Shown: positions 44,883 to 53,457 of the stretch, piece after piece | Layout: each line of letters begins with the position of its first letter | Numbering within the stretch: the stretch's first letter is position 1 | From: JAQVIJ01 sp041287365 | GTDB lineage: Bacteria; Desulfobacterota; Dissulfuribacteria; Dissulfuribacterales; DYLC01 | DNA: 64,000 nucleotides | Assembly (NCBI GenBank): GCA_041287365.1 | Contig: JBEULL010000030.1 | Span: 1 to 64,000, forward strand | Direction: 5' to 3' | The notes under the pieces: generated by a model | What the model was told of the DNA's origin: nothing | Databases searched by the model: none | What the model saw: the letters and a program-made list of their open reading frames with translations, nothing else | Translations under genes and position numbers: made by a program

Positions 44883-45095
44883 CTATGAGGACGACGGGGC
44901 ATAGTTTATTTCGACCAGCAGGTCCTGAATCGCCTTTTCCGAGGCAGGAGGGTCATATACGACCATTAATCTCTTTCGCTCCACATCCACTTGAACGGAT
45001 TTGATACCTTCCAGTTCCATGAGTTCCATCTGAATGGTATGGGCACAGTGTTTACAGGAGATACGGGGGATATAAGCCGAATAGGTATTGGACAT
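44883..45095 (-). CDS. Heavy-metal-associated (HMA) domain protein, CopZ-like
   Basis: A 70-residue single HMA domain. The metal-binding motif is ISCKHCAHTIQ (C14-x2-C17), with the fold VQVDVERKRLMVVYDPP. Such proteins bind Cu(I) or other soft metals as chaperones, usually beside a copper ATPase. Here it lies alone between aroF and a U32 gene. AGGAGG precedes its ATG. No metal transporter gene is near. Confidence 0.88.
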   Translation of the reverse strand: MSNTYSAYIPRISCKHCAHTIQMELMELEGIKSVQVDVERKRLMVVYDPPASEKAIQDLLVEINYAPSSS

Positions 45096-45105
45096 GACAG
45101 CCTCC

Positions 45106-46113
45106 TTATATCTTGAAATTCATATAACGTAATTCCGCCACCAACCGCTCGAAGTCCACAGGCAGTAGTGACTGGGGACCATCGGACATGGCCTTCTCAG
45201 GGCAACTATGTACCTCTATCAAAAGACCTGCCGCACCCACCGCAGCCCCTGCCCTGGCAAGGGGTATGACCTGATCCCGTCTGCCTGCGGCATGGCTCGG
45301 GTCTATGAAAACAGGCAAATGGCTCTCTTTCTGAATATAAGGCACGGCGTTCAAGTCAAGGGTATTGCGGGAATGAGTGGCAAATGTCCGAATACCCCTT
45401 TCGCACAAAATGACTCGATCATTCCCCCCGGACATGATGTATTCCGCTGCCATGAAAAACTCGTCTATGGTGGCGCTCATACCTCGTTTGAGCAATACAG
45501 GTTTTCTGGCCTGACCAGCCCTTCTGAGGAGTCGGTAGTTCTGCATATTCCGCGTACCTATTTGAATTATATCTGCATATTCCTCCACCAGGTCGCAGAC
45601 CTCATGGTCGGTGGCCTCAGATACGATGAACAACCCAGTCTCCTCGCGCACTTTGGCCAAAATCTGAAGCCCTTTTTCACCAAGACCCTGAAAGGCATAA
45701 GGCGAAGTGCGCGGTTTGAATGCACCAGCCCTGAACAGGACGGCACCCGCCTTTTTTACGGCCTTGGCGATCTCAATGGCCTGTCTCTCACTCTCTACTG
45801 CGCAGGGTCCGGCTGCCAAAATGAGTTTGTCGCCGCCGATAACCACCTCGCCGTTACCAAGCGAAATGATGGTATTCTCCATCTTCATCTCTCGGCTCAC
45901 CAGCTTGTATGGTTTGGATACAGGTATGGCGTCCCTGACTCCTGGCATTCCAAGAAAGATCGCTGAATCCACCGGCCCCGTGTTGCGCAGAATACCTATA
46001 GCCGTTCTTTCTCCACCGGGTATGAGCTTGGCCTGCCAACCGTGCGCCTCTATGGCGGCCATGACATTGTCCAGTTCTTCCTTGCCGGCATGATTCGACA
46101 TAACTATCAACAT
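45106..46113 (-). CDS. aroF: 3-deoxy-7-phosphoheptulonate synthase (class I, AroF-type)
   Basis: A 335-residue DAHP synthase that starts aromatic amino-acid synthesis from PEP and erythrose-4-phosphate. The first 70 residues form the ferredoxin-like regulatory extension of the thermophile/Bacillus type (beginning MLIVMSNHAGKEELD), which confers feedback control. The TIM barrel carries LAAGPCAVESERQ, FRAGAFKPRTSPYAFQGLG, LLKRGMSATIDEF, and PVFIDPSHAAGRR with metal ligands. GGAG lies seven bases before ATG 46113. It leads the aroF-HMA-U32 run. Confidence 0.96.
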   Translation of the reverse strand: MLIVMSNHAGKEELDNVMAAIEAHGWQAKLIPGGERTAIGILRNTGPVDSAIFLGMPGVRDAIPVSKPYKLVSREMKMENTIISLGNGEVVIGGDKLILAAGPCAVESERQAIEIAKAVKKAGAVLFRAGAFKPRTSPYAFQGLGEKGLQILAKVREETGLFIVSEATDHEVCDLVEEYADIIQIGTRNMQNYRLLRRAGQARKPVLLKRGMSATIDEFFMAAEYIMSGGNDRVILCERGIRTFATHSRNTLDLNAVPYIQKESHLPVFIDPSHAAGRRDQVIPLARAGAAVGAAGLLIEVHSCPEKAMSDGPQSLLPVDFERLVAELRYMNFKI

Positions 46114-46209
46114 ATCACACTCCAAATAATGAACATTACCTCTTGACTTGAGGGGAATAACCTTCGAATATATAATTTCTCAAATTTCATCGATATTGAG
46201 TGAACCACA

Positions 46210-46548
46210 TTGAAAACCACACATTCTCATTTTATACAACGAAATCAAACCCATTCAAAGGGAAGTTTGTGGCCTTTTTTATTGCCGATCGTTGCAGGAC
46301 TCCTGCTATGGATATTCTTCGGACCAAACGGTCTGTGGAATCTATATAAAATAACTGTCAAAAACAGGGAACTTAACCAGCTTCTTGCAGAAAAAACAAA
46401 GGAAAACAAACAATTAGAAAAACAGATTGCAAGGCTGAAAACCGACTCATCCTATCAGGAAGAGATGGCCAGAAAGGAACTCGGATGGATCAAAGAAAAT
46501 GAAATCATCTATCAATTCGAACCATTAAAAAACAAGCAAGCAAAATGA
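46210..46548 (+). CDS. FtsB/DivIC-family septum formation initiator
   Basis: A 112-residue bitopic membrane protein. A basic N-terminal segment is followed by one transmembrane helix (about residues 20-38, LWPFLLPIVAGLLLWIFFG). A coiled coil (about 50-80, ELNQLLAEKTKENKQLEKQI) follows, then the family ending ARKELGWIKENEIIYQF. FtsB bridges FtsL and FtsQ in the divisome. No ATG exists; the start is most likely TTG 46210, or another TTG nearer the helix (46267) after AAAGGGA. Eno, the usual neighbour, is absent. Confidence 0.85.
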   Translation: MKTTHSHFIQRNQTHSKGSLWPFLLPIVAGLLLWIFFGPNGLWNLYKITVKNRELNQLLAEKTKENKQLEKQIARLKTDSSYQEEMARKELGWIKENEIIYQFEPLKNKQAK

Positions 46549-46558
46549 AACCCTTCGC

Positions 46559-47641
46559 ATGAACGCATCAGACAAAACACCACCCTCACATACAGTTCAC
46601 AAAAAACGTAGTCAGGCCTTTCTCTCCATTCTGATCAGCTTTCTCATAGTGGTATTCCTGCTCAATTATGCAGGAAAAGGCCTGGATTTCGCTCTGCACA
46701 GAATCGGATGGCCGGTGCTTCGTATGCTTGTACTTATCGCCATAGTGCTGGCAGCCACCTCCCTGCTGGAAGCCAGGGGTTATTTCAGGGTTATGGCGCG
46801 CATTTTTCATCCCCTGCTTCGCATAGGCCGTTTCAGCGCCGTAACCGCCTCGGCGTTTACAGCCGCCTTTTTTTCAGGAATTGTTGCAAATACCATTCTG
46901 GCCAAGGCATACCAGGACAAAACCATATCGAAACGGGAATTGTTCCTGGCGAACCTGCTGAACGTAGGTTTTCCGGCATACACCCTCCACTTTCCCACTG
47001 CCATGGCCATTCTGCTGCCGATGGTGGGCAAGGCCGGAGTCATCTATCTGGTGCTGACCGTCTTGGCGGCCATGATGCGCACGGTTTTTGTGCTGACGAT
47101 AGCCCGTATTTACCGACCCGAGTGCACAGGACAGGCAGACACTATAGCTCCATGTAATGAGAACCCATCGATTCCATTCAAATCACAGGTGACACCCGCT
47201 GATAACATATGGGAACAACTCATCAAAAGACTCTGGCGAATCGCCATTTATACAGTGCCTATCTACACATTTGTGGTGGTTTTGCAGGAAAAAGGCTTTT
47301 TCAAATGGCTGGAACAAAGTGCCGCCCATATTTTCACTACTACATTTCTTCCTGTAGAAGGGGTATCCGTGGTGGTGTTCAGCATAGTTTCGGAGTTTAC
47401 TGCAGGCGCGGCTGCTGCCGGCGCAATGTTACATGGCGGGATATTGACTCACAAGGAAACGGTCATAGCCCTGCTGATCGGCAATATAATAGCAACGCCT
47501 GTCAGGGCGTTACGCCATCAGCTTCCAACATATCTTGGCATATTTACTCCAAGCATAGGCATACAAATACTATTTATGGGTCAGGCATTGCGTGTTATTA
47601 GCATTGTCATAATATTAATATGCTATTGTTTATTACCATAA
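46559..47641 (+). CDS. Gate-domain (nucleoside recognition) membrane protein
   Basis: A 360-residue integral membrane protein with about eight helices. It shows two related Gate-like halves: residues 55-190, with TASAFTAAFFSGIVANTILAKAY, and residues 225-345, with FSIVSEFTAGAAAAGAMLHGG and LLIGNIIATPVRALRHQLPT. The family includes SpmA/SpmB and FeoB core regions and is thought to form transport gates. The substrate is unknown. It starts 10 bp after the FtsB-like gene. Confidence 0.78.
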   Translation: MNASDKTPPSHTVHKKRSQAFLSILISFLIVVFLLNYAGKGLDFALHRIGWPVLRMLVLIAIVLAATSLLEARGYFRVMARIFHPLLRIGRFSAVTASAFTAAFFSGIVANTILAKAYQDKTISKRELFLANLLNVGFPAYTLHFPTAMAILLPMVGKAGVIYLVLTVLAAMMRTVFVLTIARIYRPECTGQADTIAPCNENPSIPFKSQVTPADNIWEQLIKRLWRIAIYTVPIYTFVVVLQEKGFFKWLEQSAAHIFTTTFLPVEGVSVVVFSIVSEFTAGAAAAGAMLHGGILTHKETVIALLIGNIIATPVRALRHQLPTYLGIFTPSIGIQILFMGQALRVISIVIILICYCLLP

Positions 47642-47675
47642 AATAAAACAATTCTACAATATAATTTAAACAAAA

Positions 47676-48440
47676 ATGAAGTCAGACGAAATAACAGATG
47701 ATGGCCTTATACGTATCAACAAATTCATCGCAGAGGCTGGAATATGTTCAAGAAGACAGGCTGATTTATTGATCGCCAATGGAAGAGTCATGTTAAACGG
47801 ACAAAAAATAACTGAACTTGGAATAAAAATCAATCCATATATCGACATAATAGAAATAGACCATAAAAGACTAACTACTAAAAATCAACATTTTATATAT
47901 CTAATACTCAATAAACCAAGGGGTGTTCTGACAACCGTCCGAGACCCTTTCAACAGACCAACTGTTATGGATTTAGTAAACATTCCGGCCAGGGTATATC
48001 CTGTGGGCAGGCTGGACCAAGACAGTGAGGGTCTATTACTGTTTACCAACGATGGTAAGCTCGCCAATCGGCTCATACATCCCAGGCACAAAATCAAAAA
48101 GCTATATAACGTACGCGTCACCGGGCATCCTTCGGAATCCGCCATCGCCCACCTCACCACCGGTATAAATATAGACGGTAGAATGACGCTGCCATGCACC
48201 ATCCATAAGCTCGCTCAAGATACACATTCCACTAAATTTGAGATTGAGATCAGGGAAGGCAGGAAACGACAGATTAGACACATGTTTCAGGCCATCGGGC
48301 ATGAAGTAATAACGCTTAGAAGAATTCAAATAGGACCCATCAAACTTGCGGGACTACCACTAGGGAAATGGCGCTACCTGACTGAGCATGAGGTCAAGGC
48401 CATTCAAAAAGAAACGGGCATCCGTTTAGATGCCCGCTGA
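47676..48440 (+). CDS. rluB: Pseudouridine synthase, RsuA/RluB family
   Basis: A 254-residue RNA pseudouridine synthase. An N-terminal S4 domain (residues 10-55, RINKFIAEAGICSRRQADLLI) precedes the catalytic domain with motif VGRLDQDSEGLLLFTNDG, whose Asp attacks the uracil. The later REGRKRQIRHMF and RIQIGPIKL are typical. RluB modifies U2605 of 23S rRNA in E. coli; RsuA or RluE cannot be excluded. The last eight codons also form, on the other strand, the terminator of the cold-shock gene. Confidence 0.92.
   Translation: MKSDEITDDGLIRINKFIAEAGICSRRQADLLIANGRVMLNGQKITELGIKINPYIDIIEIDHKRLTTKNQHFIYLILNKPRGVLTTVRDPFNRPTVMDLVNIPARVYPVGRLDQDSEGLLLFTNDGKLANRLIHPRHKIKKLYNVRVTGHPSESAIAHLTTGINIDGRMTLPCTIHKLAQDTHSTKFEIEIREGRKRQIRHMFQAIGHEVITLRRIQIGPIKLAGLPLGKWRYLTEHEVKAIQKETGIRLDAR
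48405..48437 (-). terminator. Intrinsic terminator of the cold-shock gene, inside rluB
   Basis: Read on the minus strand, a perfect eight-pair stem CGGGCATC/GATGCCCG with a six-base loop (48428-48423) is followed by TTTCTTTTTG. The stem and T tract lie within the last codons of the convergent rluB gene. On the plus strand no T run follows, so the terminator should act on the cold-shock transcript. Confidence 0.7.
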
Positions 48441-48467
48441 ACGCAATACCTACAAGATATTGGAAAA

Positions 48468-48671
48468 TTAACCCTTGAGTTTCACATTGGATGCCTGAGG
48501 CCCCTTAGGACCATTCTCCACCTCAAACTCCACTGACTGTCCCTCTTTTAGAGTGCGAAAACCATTGGCCTCGATTTTACTGTAATGTACGAATACATCC
48601 GGACCCTGTTCCTGAGAAATAAACCCATAACCCTTTTGATCATTGAACCACTTTACCTTCCCTTGCGCCAT
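48468..48671 (-). CDS. Cold-shock-domain protein (CspA family)
   Basis: A 67-residue five-strand OB-fold RNA chaperone. The RNP1-like KGYGFISQ (residues 14-21) and RNP2-like DVFVHYS (25-31) nucleic-acid motifs are intact. GGAG precedes the ATG. The predicted promoter lies about 105 bp upstream, giving the long leader typical of cold-inducible csp genes. It lies downstream of the outer-membrane barrel gene but has its own promoter. Confidence 0.96.
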   Translation of the reverse strand: MAQGKVKWFNDQKGYGFISQEQGPDVFVHYSKIEANGFRTLKEGQSVEFEVENGPKGPQASNVKLKG

Positions 48672-48781
48672 GGAAAAACTCCTTTACATAAAAATAATGG
48701 GCTACCACCCTATATAGCAAAACAGATGATTTCAGCAATACGATCGAAACCATGCTGCCATGCGTTAATGATACTAAAAAT

Positions 48782-48810
48782 ATCTTAAGCCAGCTTTGTA
48801 TGAGCGTCAA
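48782..48810 (-). promoter_or_regulatory. Promoter of the cold-shock gene
   Basis: On the minus strand TTGACG (48810-48805) and TAAGAT (48787-48782) are 17 bp apart, predicting a start near 48775. The leader of about 105 nt between the start and the ATG is long and AT-rich, as expected for thermosensitive csp leaders. Confidence 0.6.
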
Positions 48811-48821
48811 GTGGTTTTTAC

Positions 48822-48851
48822 AGCAGGGGCACACCAGGCCGCACCCCTGCT
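48822..48851. other. GC-rich hairpin between the outer-membrane gene and cspA promoter
   Basis: An eight-pair perfect stem AGCAGGGG/CCCCTGCT encloses a 14-base GC-rich loop, 12 bp before the cspA -35 box. It lies where the upstream gene's transcript should end, but no T run follows on the minus strand. It could be a weak terminator or mRNA-stabilising end. Confidence 0.4.
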
Positions 48852-48873
48852 TTCAACCACGCAGAAAAGGCCT

Positions 48874-49869
48874 CTAAAACTTCCAGAGACTCCCGATATA
48901 AACCATGTCGGAATCGAACTTCTCCATGCCCAGGACCTTTTTATAACCTCCTGTAAGATTAAAGGTTTCTGTGGCCTGATACGCCATCTCTATGCCAGCA
49001 TCCCAATAAAGGTCATCGGTAACCGTCACATTTTTGGGATAATCAGTCTCATCGAAGTTGGCAAGGCCATATAAATTCAGTGCAATGGTCTTGTTGGAAT
49101 ATATGGCTAGGTTCATACCGGTTCGAATCAGGTGATGATCACCGATCTCACCATCATCATGGCCATAGTGATACATCACCATCACGGACGGCTCAAACAT
49201 ATCGGAGCACCTGGCCTTGAGGCTCATACCCACAGAACCACCCAATGTGTTGATATCGTCGTCATTTACCTTACGATTTATGCCCTCCCAGATGTAATCA
49301 AGGGTGGCATGAAATGACAATTCATAGCGGTCCTTGATGGGCATTCTGTACTGGGCAAAGGCCACTCCGCCCAACTGATTGATATCCTTGATATCAGACC
49401 GCCTGAAATCCATGTAATTATACGGCGCAATCACACCAAAGGTGAACTGCTCAGTATCCATGGCAAAACCCAGCATGCCACCATAGATATCCGCCTCGGG
49501 CATGGCGCCGGTGCGGAATTTGGCGTTTTCGTACTTCAACATAGCGCCAAGAGTACGAATGCGCATACCTGACTGCATGGTTGCCTTGTCCTTTTCCTGA
49601 GTAATCAGTGGCACCACTGAGGGCATGACCACATTGGTTGTAATGGCATTTACCACCGTGCCGGTAGCACCCACTGTATTGGAATAAGAAGGGCTATCTG
49701 TCACAGCTCCAGCGCAATACTGCTGATACAGAACACTTCCCGGCGACAACAGATTGCAGGCATTGAAATTGGGAGTAGGCAGATTCATAGGGCTTGCCCA
49801 TACGCTTGCCGCACATGTGAGACATACTCCGGCTGTAAGAGCACAAATTTTCATTCTATTTCTTTTCAT
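48874..49869 (-). CDS. Putative outer-membrane beta-barrel protein
   Basis: A 331-residue exported protein. A Sec signal peptide ends near residue 25 (AASVWA). A short disordered segment with two cysteines follows. Residues 95-331 show regularly alternating beta strands ending GSLWKF, with the C-terminal Phe recognised by the BAM complex. Strands such as GGMLGFAMDTEQFTFGVIAPYNY and MNLAIYSNKTIALNLYGLANF fit a 10-12 stranded barrel. GAGGTGAG precedes its ATG. It starts 18 bp after the remnant gene, so the two were probably an operon. Function unknown. Confidence 0.72.
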   Translation of the reverse strand: MKRNRMKICALTAGVCLTCAASVWASPMNLPTPNFNACNLLSPGSVLYQQYCAGAVTDSPSYSNTVGATGTVVNAITTNVVMPSVVPLITQEKDKATMQSGMRIRTLGAMLKYENAKFRTGAMPEADIYGGMLGFAMDTEQFTFGVIAPYNYMDFRRSDIKDINQLGGVAFAQYRMPIKDRYELSFHATLDYIWEGINRKVNDDDINTLGGSVGMSLKARCSDMFEPSVMVMYHYGHDDGEIGDHHLIRTGMNLAIYSNKTIALNLYGLANFDETDYPKNVTVTDDLYWDAGIEMAYQATETFNLTGGYKKVLGMEKFDSDMVYIGSLWKF

Positions 49870-49887
49870 ATTCTCACCTCGTTATAA

Positions 49888-51315
49888 TTATTGCATGAAA
49901 TAGACTGAATAACCATCAGTCTGATTGGCGGTAAAAGACTTGACCCCTGCTGATACGGTGGCGGAACCACTATAGAACGTATCAGTGGATGGCGTCCCCA
50001 CATCGCAGACAGCATTGGGCCATGTGGATACCACACAGTGTCTCACAACCTGGCCAGTCCGTAGATCATAACCGGTTTTCTCCTCATAACGATAGGAAAG
50101 CTGGCCATTGGCATAAGACCATGTGCCTTTGAATACATGTCTGTAAGATGGCTGCTGCTCATCATAGATGAAGGTGCCATCGGAATTAAATGACCAAGGG
50201 CCGGAACCTATAAATACACTTGACGACATCCTTTCAGCGGTCCAGTTACTCACGAGGAAGGTCCCTGATGGCTGCTGCTGGACTAGATTGGCCACCACAG
50301 TGCAATTGGCATTCACTGGATTGCTGGTAAATACATTGCCGCTCAATGTACCGCCGCAGGTCCCTGTCACACTGGAAATGGCGTAGCCGCTGTTGGGAGT
50401 TATAGTACAACTGGACGTACCACCGGATGCCACAGGATTGGGAGTGCAGGAGATACTGCCAGAACCAGTAGGAGCCACTGATGAATCAATGGAGTACTGA
50501 GATGGATGAGGCGGTGTGGAAGGTTGAGGTGCCGGCGCTGCATGTATATCAAATGATACACTGGCCACATTGGAAATAGGGCTTACACCAGAAGGCCCGG
50601 TAAGACCACCTAAAAACGCCTCAAATGCGTGTTGTCCCTCTCCCAACAATGCAACCGGAAACTCCAGAAAACAAGGGGCATGAGTACAATCCAGATTATA
50701 GGCTTGCACTGGCAATAAAAGCGGCAGAATCGGAGTTGGGTTCGAGAAAATACCCGTTGCAGAAAGATATGTATTCCACATATCCACCCAGCTGTTGCTG
50801 GCCTGCAAATACTTGAGATAAATGGCAGCCGTTGTATCAGGCGCGCCACCGAAGGCCGATAAGCCGATTTTCACCGTCTCGTCTGTATGGAATGATGAGC
50901 CATTGGGCAAAACAAAATTCAAACTCACGCTGGAGATAGGCGGCTGTGAGGCATAACAACCATAAACTACCAATGTGGTATTTCCACTTGGATCAGTACA
51001 GATAGAACTTGTTGGAATGGTAAGGGTATAGGCACCAGGAGCCATGTCCTGATTTAGAGAGACCCATGCCTCACACTAGTTGGTCTGATACACATCGCAA
51101 TTACCCTTTGTAGTGCTGCCCGAAAAGCTGTAACCGCCAGGGCCTGTAATGGTCACAGGCGGCGGCGTGGTGCCGGTGAGATTGGTATTATGCCAGATTC
51201 TAATACTTGTCACAAAAGCCGATTGCCCCAGATTGAATGTTTGCACATTGCTTACACCGCAGGCGCCTATGTATTTAGAATTGATCAGCTCTTGTTCACA
51301 AAAAAAGGCAAGGTG
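49888..51315 (-). pseudogene. Remnant of a secreted-protein gene (5'-truncated, in-frame amber)
   Basis: An open frame from ATG 51045 gives 385 residues without signal peptide. The same frame continues upstream with protein-like sequence for 79 more codons (ending GNCDVYQTN) but is broken by TAG at 51078-51076; after it CEAWVSLNQD leads straight into MAPGAYTL. No start codon precedes it, and the frame closes at TAA 51318 inside the neighbouring terminator. The gene thus lost its 5' end and acquired a stop. The surviving part has beta-rich modules, a cysteine-bearing repeat (SISCTPNPVASGGTSSCTI, typical of divergent InlB B-repeat-like domains) and a C-terminal SNWTAERM...GTWSYANGQLSYRY lipocalin-like region. 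The domain names are weak guesses. Confidence 0.6.
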
Positions 51316-51327
51316 TTAGCCTGCCTT
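51299..51327 (-). terminator. Intrinsic terminator of the AICAR transformylase gene
   Basis: On the minus strand AAGGCA (51327-51322) pairs with TGCCTT (51310-51305) around a small bulged stem-loop. The stem is followed by a further run of T to 51299. It lies about 60 bp after the purH-type stop codon. Confidence 0.7.
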
Positions 51328-51386
51328 TTCATTCTCCATCTATTTCCTTTGAAATTTTAAGCGATAACGAAGCGGTGCACAGCCAA

Positions 51387-52682
51387 TCAATGCTTGAACG
51401 CCCGCTGGCCGGTAAATACCATAGTCACCGGTGGTTCAGCCTCGTTACAGGCCTCTATCGCCTCCCAATCCCTAAGTGATCCGCCTGGATGCACTATGGC
51501 GCTTACGCCTTGGCGAATACCCACATCCACGCCGTCTCTAAACGGGAAAAAGGCATCCGACACCATAACCGAGCCAGGCAGCCCTGCCCTGTCCTTCTTC
51601 GTCTGCTCATCTATCTCTGTCTTCTGCTCCTGAGCCGTCTTGTCACCCTTCTCTGCCTTGAGCTCCAACTCCTTATATGGAATACCAAATCTGTCGTAAC
51701 ACAGAATATCCGCGTACTTGGTATAGGCCTTGTAAACCGCTATCTCCGCTACACCTACTCGATCCTGCTCACCAGTGCCGATACCCACGGTCACACCGTC
51801 CTTTACATAGATGACGGAATTGGAGGTAATGCCTTGCTCCACCGCCCAGCCAAAGATGATGTCTTCATACTCCTTTTCTGTAGGCAACCGCTTGATTTTA
51901 TAATTTTTTCCCTGATATTCACACTCTGCTGGCTTTAAATCCGCCTTTGTGCGAATGCGATTTATGGGAGATTGCTGAATAATGATGCCGCCATCAATCA
52001 GGCTCTTAAAGTCCACAAAACGCTTGTCCCAATACTGGGCCAGCTGCTCGATGCGCCTAATCTCGATGATGCGCAGGTTCTTCTTTTTGCTCAAAACCTC
52101 CAATGCCCCAGGCTCAAAGGCAGTGGCACACACCACCTCCAGATACTGGGCAGCCATGGCCTCGGCCAATGTCTTGTCTACAGGCCTGTTTACTGACACA
52201 CAACCACCAAAGGCAGCCACTCGATCCGCCCGCAGGGCACGAATGAATGCCTTTTCTATAGTCTCGCCATAGGCCACACCACAGGGATTATTGTGCTTGA
52301 CTATGACCGCAGCGGGCTTATCCATCAAAAATTTCAAGATATTCAATGAGTTATCAATATCGGTAAGATTTATCTTCCCTGGATGCTTGCCTGATTGAAG
52401 CATGGCCTTTTCATCAATTGCACTTACCAGGCCCAGACCCGGTTCTATATAGGCGCAATCACCCAAGATCAGATTACCGTTTACCAGCTCATAAAGGGCC
52501 GCCTCCTGATCTGGATTTTCACCATAACGCACACCACGCTCTTCGAGCTGGCCTGTCTTTTCGTTGGGAAATGTCCAGGTACGCTTGCGATAAACCAAAG
52601 TGGTATCACCGAAGGAGATGCGCATCTCCCCGGGGAAATGGTCACCGATGATGGTCTTGTACATCTGTTTCATATCAGCCAT
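51387..52682 (-). CDS. purH: AICAR transformylase (stand-alone PurH C-terminal domain)
   Basis: A 431-residue enzyme that formylates AICAR with 10-formyl-tetrahydrofolate in purine synthesis. The AICARFT motif KHNNPCGVAYG, the VSDAFFPFRDGVDVG segment and the C-terminal PGGSLRD are clear. The N-terminal IMP cyclohydrolase (MGS-like) domain of normal PurH is absent; the protein starts with its own conserved region (YKTIIGDHFPGEMRISFG). A separate cyclohydrolase must therefore exist elsewhere. It follows the DsbC-like gene by 11 bp. Confidence 0.93.
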   Translation of the reverse strand: MADMKQMYKTIIGDHFPGEMRISFGDTTLVYRKRTWTFPNEKTGQLEERGVRYGENPDQEAALYELVNGNLILGDCAYIEPGLGLVSAIDEKAMLQSGKHPGKINLTDIDNSLNILKFLMDKPAAVIVKHNNPCGVAYGETIEKAFIRALRADRVAAFGGCVSVNRPVDKTLAEAMAAQYLEVVCATAFEPGALEVLSKKKNLRIIEIRRIEQLAQYWDKRFVDFKSLIDGGIIIQQSPINRIRTKADLKPAECEYQGKNYKIKRLPTEKEYEDIIFGWAVEQGITSNSVIYVKDGVTVGIGTGEQDRVGVAEIAVYKAYTKYADILCYDRFGIPYKELELKAEKGDKTAQEQKTEIDEQTKKDRAGLPGSVMVSDAFFPFRDGVDVGIRQGVSAIVHPGGSLRDWEAIEACNEAEPPVTMVFTGQRAFKH

Positions 52683-52693
52683 GATTCGCCCTC

Positions 52694-53434
52694 CTACTTC
52701 AACTTCTGTTTCAGTTGATTCTCATCCAATACACCCGATTGAAAACGTCCGTCCGTGAATATATAGGTCGGTGTGGCGGTTATGCCCTTCTGCTGCAAAA
52801 AGGCTGTTCCGTCATCGATCTTCTTTATGCCTTCTCCACACTGGTTCTCGGAACGATACCGGGACCGCAGGCCTTCGATGGCCTTTTTATCGCAAATGAT
52901 AGACACACTCTCTTCCTTGGCCCCCTTGTGAAAGGGCAGGGGCATCAATATGTATTTTACCTGCACCTCACCCTTTTTGGCCATCTCGCTCAAAACCGCC
53001 TCGGCCTTCTGGCAATACGGACACTGAGGGTCGGTCACCAGATAGACCACCTTGCCCTTGTTGCCGTCAGTAAATGCCACGAATTTATCCAACTGCGCCA
53101 TCTCCATCACGCTTAAACGATTTAGATCAGAAATGGTCGCTTGAGTTAGATTGGTGCCATCGGATGCCTTGAGCACCTGACCCGCTATGAGATACTGACC
53201 TGCCGCATCCGTATAGACTATGCGTTTCTGGCCCTTCTGTTCCACTTCCACATCGCACAGACCCGGCACCGAGCCCTGGGTTACGTTCACGACCCTGATA
53301 TCATTCTGTTTGAAGGCAACCTCCACGGCCTTCTGCACCGCATCTTTGGAAGGACACTGGGCAAAAGACAGGACAGAAGAAAACGACAAAATAAGAGAAA
53401 CCAGTATCAAAACCACACTTGACCTACGATTCAT
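52694..53434 (-). CDS. DsbC-family thiol:disulfide interchange protein
   Basis: A 246-residue periplasmic protein. It has a Sec signal peptide (residues 1-25), an N-terminal cystatin-like dimerisation domain (about 28-100) and a thioredoxin-fold domain with active site C138-P-Y-C141. The later ATPTYIFTDGR contains the cis-Pro loop. A second cysteine pair at about 181/199 (IICDKK, NQCGEG) matches the structural disulfide of DsbC. It isomerises wrong disulfides or reduces thiols. It lies between a CoA-disulfide reductase and the AICAR transformylase. Confidence 0.92.
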   Translation of the reverse strand: MNRRSSVVLILVSLILSFSSVLSFAQCPSKDAVQKAVEVAFKQNDIRVVNVTQGSVPGLCDVEVEQKGQKRIVYTDAAGQYLIAGQVLKASDGTNLTQATISDLNRLSVMEMAQLDKFVAFTDGNKGKVVYLVTDPQCPYCQKAEAVLSEMAKKGEVQVKYILMPLPFHKGAKEESVSIICDKKAIEGLRSRYRSENQCGEGIKKIDDGTAFLQQKGITATPTYIFTDGRFQSGVLDENQLKQKLK

Positions 53435-53457
53435 AAATCGCTCCTTATTTTTAATTT

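Noticed and set aside
49110..49140. A GGTTCGAATC sequence resembling a tRNA T-loop
   Set aside because: It lies within the outer-membrane protein gene, and no acceptor, D or anticodon stem is found around it.
51076..51078. Reading the in-frame TAG as pyrrolysine
   Set aside because: The reading frame has no start codon upstream and no pyl genes are in the window; gene decay is simpler.
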